From assembly GCA_039621445.1 (NCBI GenBank), contig CP154956.1:86189291-86253290 (forward strand): 64,000 bases of DNA. The letters are read 5' to 3'. Position numbers and translations under genes: made by a program. Shown here piece after piece: positions 24,601 through 32,873 of this stretch (position 1 is its first letter; every line of letters begins with the position of its first letter). The notes under the pieces were generated by a model, which worked only from the letters and a program-made list of their open reading frames with translations, was not told the origin of the DNA and ran no database searches. This DNA is from Euglena gracilis (Eukaryota; Euglenida; Euglenophyceae; Euglenales).

Positions 24601-27600
24601 CGGGGGGTTTCAGAGTTAAATGATTGTTCCTGACTTTTCCCGTGAAAAAGGGAACGTTGCCATTTTATGGGATATTGGGTCAGCATGGGCGTTTGTGCGG
24701 GGAAGTTGGTGTGCTGATTTATTCACCTCCACATATGTGAGATTTGAACCTCAATTGTGCAATTGCGCGGGCAATTGAAATTTACTATTTTTTTGCACAA
24801 TTGTGGAAGCTGGTTTTTAGCTTTTGTTTGCACAGTTTGCGCCAGTGAGTCGGTTGATTTATCCTCACTGGAACATTTTCCTGAAGTTATTTTCAGAAAT
24901 GGGTGGGAAGTTGAGTCTATTTCCTCCGAGCGGCATTTTTACCACAGCTGTTGGACTGGAATGAGACTTCGCTGGGCGTACAACATCCGCCTGGAAAACA
25001 ATTGAATGAAGGGTGCCTTGAACACCCAAAACTCACTCTGGTGGAGGGAGTTGAACAGAAGTTTTTTTTTTTCAACATACAAGCCAAAAACAAACAACCA
25101 AAAACAACTTAAGTTCTTGGCCCTGGGAGAGGTGCATTTATGGTCTGTTTTCACACATCAGAGTAAGTGCTCTTTTGGCAAGGCTTCTTCAAGGCACTCA
25201 AACAAGGTGTCCGATGAAGGGGTTGAGTGGGAAACAGACCGCCCAAGCCGATATCCCCCGATTTGTATGTGTTCTTGATGTGGCCAGAGGGCGGAATGCC
25301 AGTGTGGTATGGGCATGGGCATGGGAATGGGGATGGGCATGGGTCTGGGTGTGGGTGCGGGTTTGGTGTGGGTGTGGGCATGGGGACATGGGCGTGGGCG
25401 TGGGTGTGGACGTGGGTGTGTGTATAGGTGTGGGTGTGGGTATGGGTGTGGGTGTGGGTGTGGGTGTGGGTGTGGGTGTGGGTGTGGGTGTGGGTGTGGG
25501 TGTGGGTGTGGGTGTGGGTGTGGGTGTGGGTGTGGGCATGGGAATGGGAGGGGAGTGATAAACCGGAAGAAGCAGTCGGGGTGATGCTTCTGCCCATGGA
25601 GGAGGGAATGGCACGGGCTGCTCAATGCGGGGTGGATGGGAGCCTTTCTCACGCTCCACTCCCAGGCGCTGAGTGATGAGCTGCTGGCCGCTGAGCTGCA
25701 CGCCCAGGAGCAGGCAGCACTGGCTCAATACCCGCCCATACCTCCAGTGGAGGCGGCACCGCCGAGCATCGGTGTGCCCCCGACATGCCCCGCCCGGGGA
25801 TTTCTGAAGGAACTCCGAGGGGCAGGGAGTCCAGCTGGCTGGCTGCAGTAAGATGCTGGCTGGAAAAAAGGGTGCTAATGAAAAAGGTTGGTGCAAAAGC
25901 ACCCCCTCCCCCCAGGGGTGGGGGTCCAGAGCAGGCTGTTTTTTTAAGGTGGTGCTGACCCCACCCCGGGGGGGGGGGGCTGCCTACCTGGGCAGGCACC
26001 CCAAGGACTCCCGATCCGACCCCCTCCCGGGGGGGGGGGGTAGGGCACACGGCCAAAAGTGCCCTAGCACAGACCCCGGCGCCGAGGCGCCGGGGAGCCA
26101 AAAATGGCCTATTTTCAAAGGAATGTGCCTGGGCGCAGGCCGAAATCCGACCCCCCGGGGGGGGGGGTAGTGCCTGCTGGGCAGGCACCCCAAGGCATTC
26201 CGGACCCCCTCCCCCCGGGGTTGGTAAAAAAAAAGCCTGGTCCAGAGGGGGTGGGACTACCGGGCTGGTCCGGCTGGCACCCGAAAACATACAAAAAGTC
26301 CAAATCCAGCTGGGTTGGAGCCAAAATTTTAGGTGAAAATCCAAATGATGAAAAATGGCCATTTTTGGATGCCTTTTTGAAAAAATCTTCTGTGCATCAA
26401 ATTTCAAATCATCGAAAAGTTTTTCGGTCTATCCCCGGCTTCACTGGGCTGCGAACACTTTATTTTTGCGAATACCACTCGACCCCAGGGGGGGGTCCGC
26501 AGCCCAGCTAGGAGGTGCTGGCAGGAAAGAAGGTACTGGCTCCCCGGGTGTCAGGGTGGGATCTGGCTCAAAGAAGTTCCCTGGTCCAGCCTCCCTTTGA
26601 ATCAGCAAACAAAAGTGTTGGTTTTTTAAAGAAAATTTGCTTGTTTTTTTTTCAGAGAAATTCCATGATTTCCTTTTTGAAGGAATTTTTGTACCCCCCC
26701 ATTTAAGTGCACGGTGCCCAAATAGTGCGCAGTGCCCGAATAAGTGTCAAACCCCTGAGGGTCTGAAAGTCCAAAAAGTCAAGTCCAAAAAGTGCGCACC
26801 CCCAAACGCCATTTTCCATATGAACCGCTTTCGGGTGGGCAGAAGCCCAAATAAGTGTCACACCCATGAGGGCATGACACTCGGTCCGATAATGTACGCA
26901 CCTCGTGCCCTTAAATGGGGGGGGGGTTGGTCACCTGTTTGTGGCATTATTTTCCATACGTGTGGAATATAAATAAATTGCAATGAACAACATTTTCATC
27001 AGCAGCCTTGGAACGAAAAAGAATTCTGCCTTTGGCATCCCCCTCTCGGAGAGGTTGACTGTTTCACCTTGCTTACTGCCCAGCAAACCCACACCTTGAC
27101 GAGCAGTTGGCTCGTGCACTTGCAGAAGAGGACGGTGTGCCGTGCATGCACTGGGTCGTCGGCATGCTGTTTGCCGCACCCAGAGTTAAAGTGGCCTGAG
27201 ATGGATTGTTTCGTGTCGTCAATCAAATCTTCACTGCCTTGTGTGTTGATTCCCTCCTCCAGGTCAGAGGTTGCCGCAGCCCCTCCAATTTGCAGTAACC
27301 CTGCCAAATTCAAGCAACTCTGAAAGCTGAAGCTGCCACGGGCTGCCAGTGACCCCACAGAGTTTATGGCTCTCTCAGTGACCCCCAAAGGTTATTTTTT
27401 TTTGCTTTTTCAAAGAAGTATGTTTTTTAGCCCGTTTTTTTCTCTCAAAAAAAACAAGTTTTTTTTAAAAAAAACAAAAACCCCCACTATATGGTCAGAA
27501 CTGGAGGTGCATGATTCAACCTCCATTCTGATCTCGGCGTGGCTTTTGGTGAAGCTGAGGACCATCTCAAAGCTTCATCCAACTCAACTGCACTCGAAAT

Positions 27601-27728
27601 CCCAAAGGTTGTTGGACGGAGACCCCAGCAGTCGCCAATGCCAACTATTGTCCTCTGCAGGCTACGACTCGATGGCCATGACGGACGAGGCGTATGCCCT
27701 GGCCCTGCAGCGGGAGTACTACTCGTAG
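4390..27728 (+). CDS. TRAF-type zinc-finger protein, TRAFD1/XAF1-like (multi-exon gene)
   Basis: Exons inferred from frames, splice sites and family alignment are 4390-4410, 15380-15540, 17404-17556, 17958-18044, 18714-18903, about 19797-20060, 20344-20454, 22901-23023, 24349-24437, 25666-25771, 27084-27134 and 27661-27728. The protein would be over 400 residues. It has an N-terminal run of C2HC knuckles like the TRAFD1/XAF1 family, a Ser/Pro/Ala-rich middle, and five short acidic helices at the C-terminus, ending in a TAG stop. Family members in animals act as adaptors that damp innate or apoptotic signalling; here the role is inferred only as a zinc-binding adaptor, possibly binding ubiquitin. 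Introns hold several kinds of mobile element. Phases agree exactly across the zinc-finger exons and across the five C-terminal exons. The middle exons have competing frames, and the start is uncertain. Confidence 0.7.
4411..6318. other. Intron sequence before the nested transposons
   Basis: This is the left part of the long intron. It has C- and G-runs (4460-4610, 5740-5760, 6085) and a short CACCGGCTC-type repeat near 5408-5458. GTCCAGCTGG at 6309-6318 carries the left target duplication of the outer element. No gene is supported. Confidence 0.5.
9141..10899 (+). mobile_element. CTTAG-end DNA transposon, 1.76 kb family, copy B (complete)
   Basis: The ends are CTTAGGCGGCGCATCTCGCA then CTTAAGCTTTTTTT, and the exact inverse at 10866-10899. 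The direct duplication ATTGT is exact (9136-9140 and 10900-10904). Palindromes GTGCGCAAATGCGCAC lie near 9183, 9517, 10085, 10253, 10276 and 10840. There is no transposase. Copy A at 1-1936 is inverted relative to this one, so the pair forms a long inverted repeat of about 1.4 kb arms with a 7.2 kb spacer. Confidence 0.9.
13030..13395 (+). repeat. G-run repeat with an internal 90-bp duplication
   Basis: Units of GGGGGGTGTTATTT recur, and a block ending TTGACCTTGGGAGGCCTGTG appears twice (13150-13235 and 13300-13390). The many runs of six or more G make quadruplex formation likely. Open frames through it ([12 protein letters not shown]) are by-products. Confidence 0.7.
15380..18044 (+). CDS. 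Zinc-finger exons (three) of the TRAFD1/XAF1-like gene
   Basis: Exon 15380-15540 encodes [15 protein letters not shown], then a CDVC knuckle closed by HMADEH, then [10 protein letters not shown]. It ends AAGAAG|GTGATC in phase 0. Exon 17404-17556 starts after CCCCGCAG and encodes [35 protein letters not shown] and ARVL, ending in phase 0 at GTCTTG|GTGTGC. Exon 17958-18044 starts after GGGTGCAG and encodes [12 protein letters not shown]. The spacing of Cys and His and the signature H-x3-CG-x-RT-x-x-C-x2-C follow TRAFD1, XAF1 and their plant relatives. The end of the third exon is less sure: GTGGGC at 18029 is an alternative donor. Introns are 1.9 kb and 0.4 kb; the first holds a G-run repeat and the AAGTGCGCACC family. 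Confidence 0.8.
15582..17403. other. Intron between the first two main zinc-finger exons
   Basis: It contains a G/C-run repeat beginning CAGGGTTCGATCAGGG near 15868, which resembles another near 23572, and the GTGCGCA family copy at 16629-17022. No gene is supported. Confidence 0.5.
16629..17022. repeat. AAGTGCGCACC miniature repeat, copy 1
   Basis: It starts GTAACCCCCCCCTGATAAGT and ends GTGCACTTTTTTGGGGGG before TTTTAC, a rough inverted pair. Inside, CAGTGCCCTAATAAGTGCGC occurs repeatedly, followed by GGTCCGAAACTAC. The same motifs recur at 26693-26926. Confidence 0.5.
18413..18646. repeat. CA / CCCA / GT microsatellite block
   Basis: A CA array (18415-18462) runs into CCCA units (18463-18506), more CA, a 30-bp unique spacer, then a GT array (18577-18618) with a CG tract. 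CA and GT arms are complementary and could form a long hairpin. It lies in an intron. Confidence 0.9.
18714..20454 (+). CDS. Disordered middle exons of the zinc-finger gene
   Basis: Three GC-rich blocks have good acceptors and donors: 18714-18903 (GTTGCAG| to CCAG|GTGCGT), about 19797-20060 (GAGCAG| to GATTG|GTAGGA) and 20344-20454 (CTCCAG| to CCAG|GTCTGC). The most coding-like frames give Ser/Pro/Ala-rich segments such as [20 protein letters not shown] in the first and [17 protein letters not shown] in the second; those two join in phase 2. The third block reads best as [18 protein letters not shown], which needs a different phase, so a boundary in this set is misplaced or an exon is missing. 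All three frames are open in places, which is normal for GC-rich DNA, so frame choice is provisional. Confidence 0.5.
19304..19641. mobile_element. hAT-like G-run miniature element with 8-bp duplication
   Basis: The ends are CAGGGGTTTTTTTAG and TTAAAAAAACCCCTG. The flanks CCTGCAGG and CCTGCAGC match at 7 of 8 bases. The interior is almost all G- and C-runs around the core hairpin TTTTCGGCGCC...GGCGCCGAAAA at 19455-19481. It lies in an intron of the zinc-finger gene. Confidence 0.8.
21287..21345. repeat. AATAAATA-type simple repeat
   Basis: An AT-rich array of AAATAAATA units lies in intron sequence. Confidence 0.8.
21659..21862. repeat. AT, GAT and AAT simple repeats
   Basis: A TA dinucleotide run (21660-21681), a GAT array (21788-21822) and AATAAT/ATAT tracts lie together just before the candidate exon at 21949. 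Confidence 0.85.
21949..22448 (+). CDS. Candidate exon containing an exonised miniature element
   Basis: After GGGCCCCAG a GC-rich frame stays open to GCGGG|GTAAGC, the best-looking donor nearby. It reads [20 protein letters not shown] at the start and [20 protein letters not shown] near the end, both typical of disordered coding sequence. A hAT-like miniature element (22144-22371) lies inside and the frame passes through it. The start phase fits the preceding exon (20344-20454), but the end phase does not fit the next one (22901). So either the donor differs, or the exon stops inside or before the element, or it is not used. Confidence 0.3.
22144..22371. mobile_element. hAT-like G-run miniature element inside a candidate exon
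   Basis: It begins CAGGCTTCCGTTTGACTCGG and ends GGAAAGGGGCCTG. The left end matches the copy at 23905 (CAGGCTTCATTTTGAGTC). The shared core hairpin is ATCGGCGCAAGGCGCCGG near 22223. The flanks CCCCCGCA and CCCCGGTG are a decayed 8-bp duplication at best. Confidence 0.65.
22901..27728 (+). CDS. Five C-terminal mini-exons with repeated DE-L-x-x-A helices
   Basis: The exons are 22901-23023, 24349-24437, 25666-25771, 27084-27134 and 27661-27728. All junctions keep phase: 1, 0, 1 and 1 after the first four exons. Three donors read G|GTGTGCC. Each exon encodes one similar acidic helix: [66 protein letters not shown] and [14 protein letters not shown], the last running to the stop TAG. The Ala at +3 or +4 after the acidic start and the following Leu resemble UIM/MIU-type ubiquitin-binding helices, without a perfect consensus Ser. 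No AATAAA was noted just after the stop. Introns here carry hAT-like and GTGCGCA elements and a GTGGGT array. Confidence 0.7.
23905..24149. mobile_element. hAT-like G-run miniature element
   Basis: The ends are CAGGCTTCATTTTGAG and CTTAAAAAGAAGCCTG. The flanks GTTTGGGC and GTTTGGAT match at 6 of 8 bases. The core hairpin TTTCGGCGCAAAGCGCCGAA lies near 24030. Confidence 0.75.
25308..25553 (+). repeat. GTGGGT hexanucleotide array
   Basis: About 250 bp of GGGCAT/GGGTGT units becomes a clean GTGGGT array at 25428-25540. It lies in the intron between the second and third C-terminal mini-exons. Every frame is open, so apparent long proteins here are artefacts. It is not a telomere: the unit is not TTAGGG-like and the array is internal. 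Confidence 0.9.
25932..26239. mobile_element. hAT-like G-run miniature element with perfect 8-bp duplication
   Basis: It starts CAGGCTGTTTTTTTAAGG and ends GGTAAAAAAAAAGCCTG. GTCCAGAG occurs exactly on both sides (25924-25931 and 26240-26247). The core CCCCGGCGCCGAGGCGCCGG lies near 26078. It sits inside another G/C-rich repeat. Confidence 0.85.
26693..26926. repeat. AAGTGCGCACC miniature repeat, copy 2
   Basis: The inverted ends are CCCCCCCATTTAAG and CTTAAATGGGGGGG. Internal GTGCGCAGTGCCCGAATAAG and GGTCCGATAATGTACGCACC match copy 1 at 16629. No clear target duplication is seen. Confidence 0.55.
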
Positions 27729-29438
27729 CGCAGACCATCTGCACCGGGACCTTTGATGCAAGGCAAGGCCGCGACAAAAGTGGAGGAATTTTCTTTGTGA
27801 AATGGAATCTACAAGCAACCCGCAACGCCAGCTTCCATCTTTGTTTTGCTGTCGATTTGATATCACCCACTCATATCATTTGTGGGGTATTCCTGCAAAC
27901 GAGCTTCATTTCTGTTTCTCTGCAAGACTGTGGCATCTTCAAATTTTGTTCATTTCAATGGTCCTCCACTTTTTATCTCCAGAGATCTTGCTTACAGACA
28001 CAGTGTGCTAGTGACACTCTTTTGCTTCTCGTCCTTTTAGTTTGTCTGGGCTTAGCGGCACAATCAAGGCCTGCATTCCTTGATGTTGTCAATTTCACCT
28101 GCTATTTCACCAATTTCTGCCTCTTGGGCAATTTGAAAATGGTTCCTTGAAGGCCAAAGCTCTTTTGTGCTGCTTTTGCGTGTGTCTTTTCCAAGCCGCA
28201 AGCACCAGAAATCGTTGCACAAATTGAATGGCAGAGGGTTTTGAGTCTGCGAATAATGCCCATTTAGCAACCCAAACAAGGCACCAATGACCAAGCATCT
28301 TTGATGCCAAGTTTCGCCTTCCTTCGCACCCACGACGTTCTCACACCTTTGGTGACGCGCTTTTGCTTCATGCATGCTGTGTCTCTTGAGAAGAATTCCT
28401 ATTTCTGTTTCCAGTCCTCATTTCAAACGAATTTTTTTGGTTCTGCTCTTTTGTTTTTCAATTCAAAACTCAATAACCTTGCTTTTTTGGGCTGCCCAAT
28501 TTTTTCCACAGCATTTTCTCAAGTAGGGTATGAAAATGCGCAGTAGATGAACACAGGGGGGGATTGATACCTGCGATTCCCCAAAATTTCCCCCTTTTTT
28601 TGCAGTGCTTTCCCTTTCGTCCCTCAATCCGCATTAAGTTTAATGGAATATGCACAGAGTTCCGGCATACAAAATAATTTGTTGCGTTTTGTAGCATTTT
28701 TCAATTTTGACAAACTTTGTTGGGTTTTTTTGTGTATTTTTTTCCAAGTTCTCCTGGGAAATATCTGCATTTCGGACACAAACAGTGAAGTTTTCGGGAA
28801 AGTTTGTTGATCCTAAGGTTTGTTTTGGCCAACTCGTTCCATATTTTTGGGGTCTGTTCTGCATGCCCACAGTTGCATAAAAATGCCCTTTTTTCACCTT
28901 TTTGGGCAAAAAAAATCTGAACGACAGTTTAAAATGTTGTAGACTGAACAACATAGTCAAATTTCCAAAGAAGAAATTTCCGTGCGATTGGAAAAATCTC
29001 GGGAAATTTTTTTTTGCGAGTTGATTCATTTTTCCCCTGATGTTTTCAAAAAGTTTCCTCCAAAAAAAAACAGGAAAGTTTTTGGGGAGAGTGGGGTTTT
29101 CAGCTCCCCCCCAAAATAAGACATTTCGGACCCCGAGCATTTGCCATTTTGCAGGGCCTGTCTTGCCTCCGATATTTCTTCTGCGTGCGAACCGCTTGGC
29201 GCGGCCATCCCTCGCTCGCTGGCTCTGCCTTTTTGTTCCCCTTGAGGTAGTGGGTGCGACACCCCGAGCCTCGACTTGTGCCCTTTTGGGCACAGACGTT
29301 TGTGAAGTGCACCTGGCTCCTGGGTTCTGGGTGTTTTTGAAAAATATTGATTCGGGGGCTGCGCGGCTTTCCTCTCCTCCCAAGCTCTCTCTGGAGGGCC
29401 TTTTGGGGAACAAGCGACACTTGAAGAGGGAGGAAGGG
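27729..29438. other. Unassigned sequence downstream of the zinc-finger gene
   Basis: No supported gene. A 278-codon open frame on the minus strand (28640-29476) runs through low-complexity AT-rich sequence and ends in the DIRS terminal repeat. It lacks domains or splice support and is not called. Confidence 0.5.
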
Positions 29439-29638
29439 GACACCTCGGGCTCCGCACGACACCTCGGGCTCCGCACTTTGCCCTTGTGAGGCCATGCCTT
29501 GCTCGCCGGCGGTGTTGTTTGGATTGTTTGCTGCGTTGGGTTAGGAGTCCCTGCTTAGTGCCTTTTGTCGCCAGAGTTGGCTGATTCTTAATTTGCCCTT
29601 CGACACCCAGAAGAAAGGAACGTCAAATACTATATCAA

Positions 29639-31206
29639 TTGGAAGAAGAAGAAGTCAATCAATCAATTCAATCCCCACCACCCAGTACTTCAGAGATTTC
29701 AAAATTCAAGGTTTCAGGCTCCCCCCCTAAAAATGATGGCCATGGACCATGGACAACTGTGGTCAGGAAGAGAAGACAGAGGGGGACCACCATCACAGGT
29801 CCAACAGACTCCAGACCTTTTTCTCAGTTCCTCCCCTTTCAGGGGAGAAAGCAAAGGCTATGGCAGCCGCAATCCAAAGGATTCAAATCAAAACCAAGGC
29901 TATGGCAGCCATCATTAGACAGGGCCTGGGGCCCAGAATCATGGCTATGGAAGCCATCATCCAAGAGGGCAGTGGGCCCAGGAGCAAGGCTATGGCAGCC
30001 TTTACTGCTTTACTGCTTTTTGTTGCCGGCAAGGAAAGCAGGACCTCACCATCTCGCAGTGCGGAGCCCGAATGGTCCCTGGCAGACAGTGGTCAGAAGA
30101 CCCCGCAAGGGGCAGAAGCAACAACCAGCAGGCCACTGCGGCCATCGGAACCAGGGCCATGGTGGCCAACTTTCCAAAACACATCATGTGTTGCACAGGC
30201 CATGGAGGCAACAAAGGCCATGACGGCACAACCAGCCATGAAGGCATCTACACCATCCAAAGTCGCTGGAACAAAGGCCAAGGTGGCCACCAGCACCAAG
30301 GCCCCACAGGACATGGCAGGGGCAGAAAAGGTCAGACGCACCATCCCCATCATTTCTCAATCACACCACCCCCCACGGGTCAAGGGTGGGGACCCAAGAA
30401 CCCCTCAAGATTTCAATTGGGCGTGGCGACCAGAAATCAATCAGGCCATTGGGGCCTTTCAAGTTATCATCAAGGCCACTGGGGTTAGAAATATCAAGAA
30501 GATCAATTTCAACAAGATCACAAGGGGGGTCCATCACAGGCCCCCCAGAAGCTAAGGGGCAGCCCTGCAAGGGCTTTGTATTTAAATTGGCAGCCCCCTG
30601 CCCAGCCCCAGGAGGAACAGGAAGGGGGAGACTCCCCACCAGCATTTATTCCTGCTCAATCAACAAAGGGGGGACCCACAGTGGCCCCCCAATGGTATGG
30701 CTACCAACACCATCAACATCAAGAAGGCCAGATAGGCAAATCCGGGGCAGTAAGCCCTATGGTATGGAAACCAACAACAAGATCCTCCAGAGAGAGTGTG
30801 AGCAGAGAGGGAGAGAGTGCGGGCACATCCCCCCAGAAACATTTTCTTTTTCCAAGGGCTCAAGCCCTAGGGGCTCTAGGGGCTGTGAAATGTCCAACAC
30901 CCCCCACCCAGCCCCCAGAAAATCGTCTAGTTGGGAAAATAAATTCCATGGAGGAAAAATGGGGAGACACCCCCCTGTACCAGAGACTTCAAAAAAGTCT
31001 CCAATGGTGGTCAAAACATGCCCCACCAGCAACATGTCAATTGATCAAAAATGGAATTCAACCCCCCTGGGTAAATTCCCCAAAATTGTCCACCCACCCA
31101 AAACCCAGAGCCAACTTGGACCTAAACCAGGCAGAAAAAATTCTTCTGGATTACGAAAAAACTGGGTCAGTGAAACGAGTTTGGGATTCAGAAACCCAGC
31201 ATTTTG
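29639..31206 (+). pseudogene. DIRS-1 gag-like region and start of RT (frameshifted)
   Basis: Overlapping frames at 29639-30223, 29749-30555, 30386-31261 and 30576-31226 carry pieces of one protein. The start has NDGHGPWTTVVRKRRQRG, matched by SDGHGPWLTVGKKPRRQR in DIRS 2. The middle is Gln/Gly/Pro-rich with repeated GCTATGGCAGCC units. The end has ATCQLIKNGIQPPWV, the N-terminal part of the RT polyprotein. The frame changes show indels. A 50-bp inverted piece of a divergent DIRS terminus (30026-30075) is embedded here and also occurs at 60195-60245. Confidence 0.65.
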
Positions 31207-32873
31207 TGAGCGCGGGCCAGATTTGAGATTTATTTTGGTAAGAGATGCCAGCAGAAATTAAGCATTGCCTCACAGAGATTTTGGGGAATTACATTTTTCA
31301 CAGGCAAGCTGGCAAACAGTGTACAAGTTTGCGTGGGACTCTGAACTGGATTCAAAGTATCAAGTCTTGTCTTCTGGGGTGCTGTGTGGGGAAGCTTGGG
31401 AAGAAGACCCCTGAAGGCTGAAAAGTTGGAATTGGCCAGAAGTCTGATGTGGTGAAATTATCTGGACACACTGGACCATCCCCCAACTTGCACAAACTTG
31501 TATGAGATTTGCAGTGCAGAAAAGCCCCGTACAGGGCGTACCTGTGGAGCCGGGGACACTCAGAAGTGAGAAGGCATGGAAGTGGCAGGCCAGCTCAGCA
31601 GCAGAAGGGGGACAAGGCAGAGGAAGGCATCAGTTGGCACACAGTGAGATGCTGTGTTGGGCCACCATGATCAACTCTCCAGATCAAGCTAGCAGCGGGT
31701 GATCCTGGAGTTGGTGCTGCTGTGGGTCTTGGTTGGAGCCTGGGCTGAAGGACAGACGAATGTCAATCACAGCCCGCCATCATCATCAAAAATCTATCTC
31801 CATCTCCAAATTGTCTGTCAAGATGTCATTTCAGGGTCAAGTTCAAGTCAAGATGTCAATTTCAATTTCAAGATCCCAAGGAATCTGTGGTGGAAGAAAG
31901 TTGTCATTTCAAGATTTCAATTACCCAAGGTCAATCTGTGAAGGAGTTCTGTCGTCATTTTCAAGTTTTCAAGTTCCCAAGGTCAATCTGTGGAGGATCC
32001 AAGGTGTGATGTCCAAGATTTCAAGTTCTCAAGTTCAAGATGTCAAGTTTCAACGTCATTGGTCAGTTACCCCCTAGAGATTTCGGCGCGAGGAGCCTGA
32101 CCTCGTGAAAAACAGTGATCAGGGTTGTGCAACAGCCCTACAAATGCACATCTGGTGGCCATCTTCGAGTTCGTCTACCTGTTGCTGCTGCGATGGCTGT
32201 GGTGTGTGCCGCCTCCCCGTTCGGTGCTGGGCCGCTTCAAGGGGGCTCTGCTCCGGTTTGGCTCGGCGGGGGTCGCCGAAGCCCCGGCTGGACCCCATGG
32301 GGGGTCATGTTGTACGGGGTAGGTCGTACGACATGGCTCTCTAAGGTGGGAAGGCTGGGGTGGAGGTAGGCGGGCCCCTCATGGTATTTATCTGTGGATT
32401 TGGACATGTTTACGATTATCTGTGGATTCGAAGATTTGGCAATTTAAATTCGAGAACCGCCATTCGTCACTCTTCCATGTCGCTGCTGCGTGTGTGTGTG
32501 TGTGTGTTGAATTTTTATCTCCGGCCCGCTAATTTTTTACTTCCGTTTTGGACAATTGCCTGGCAATTGTTTTTGGGAAGGGGGGTGTGAGCGCGGGCCA
32601 GATTTGAGATTTATTTTGGTAAGAGATGCCAGCAGAAATTAAGAATTGCCTCACAGAGATTTTGGGGAATTACATTTTTCACAGGCAAGCTGGCAAACAG
32701 TGTACAAGTTTGCGTGGGACTCTGAACTGGATTCAAAGTATCAAGTCTTGTCTTCTGGGGTGCTGTGTGGGGAAGCTTGGGAAGAAGACCCCTGAAGGCT
32801 GAAAAGTTGGAATTGGCCAGAAGTCTGATGTGGTGAAATTATCTGGACACACTGGACCATCCCCCAACTTGCA
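31207..32873 (+). mobile_element. TRIM-like LTR retrotransposon inside DIRS-1 RT
   Basis: Direct repeats of 286-287 bp (31207-31492 and 32587-32873) start TGAGCGCGGGCC and end CCCCCAACTTGCA; I see only about two differences between them, so insertion was recent. The flanks are ATTTTG and ATTTG, a 5-bp duplication with one change; the uninterrupted DIRS 2 site reads ACATTTGATCC. A polypurine tract (GGGAAGGGGGG) precedes the right LTR. The 1.09 kb interior encodes nothing recognisable and repeats TCAAGATGTCA-like units near 31820-32045. The size and lack of genes fit TRIM elements. No convincing primer-binding site was found after the left LTR. Confidence 0.8.

Noticed and set aside
25300-25560. 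Possible internal telomeric tract
   Set aside because: The GTGGGT unit is not a known telomere repeat here, the array is graded and internal, and a lone GGGTTAGGG near 21025 is chance.
25158-25902. Long open frames rich in His-Pro or Gly-Val
   Set aside because: They are translations of the GTGGGT array; all frames are open there.
28640-29476. 278-codon open frame on the minus strand
   Set aside because: It runs through low-complexity sequence, includes the DIRS terminal repeat, and shows no domain or splice signals.
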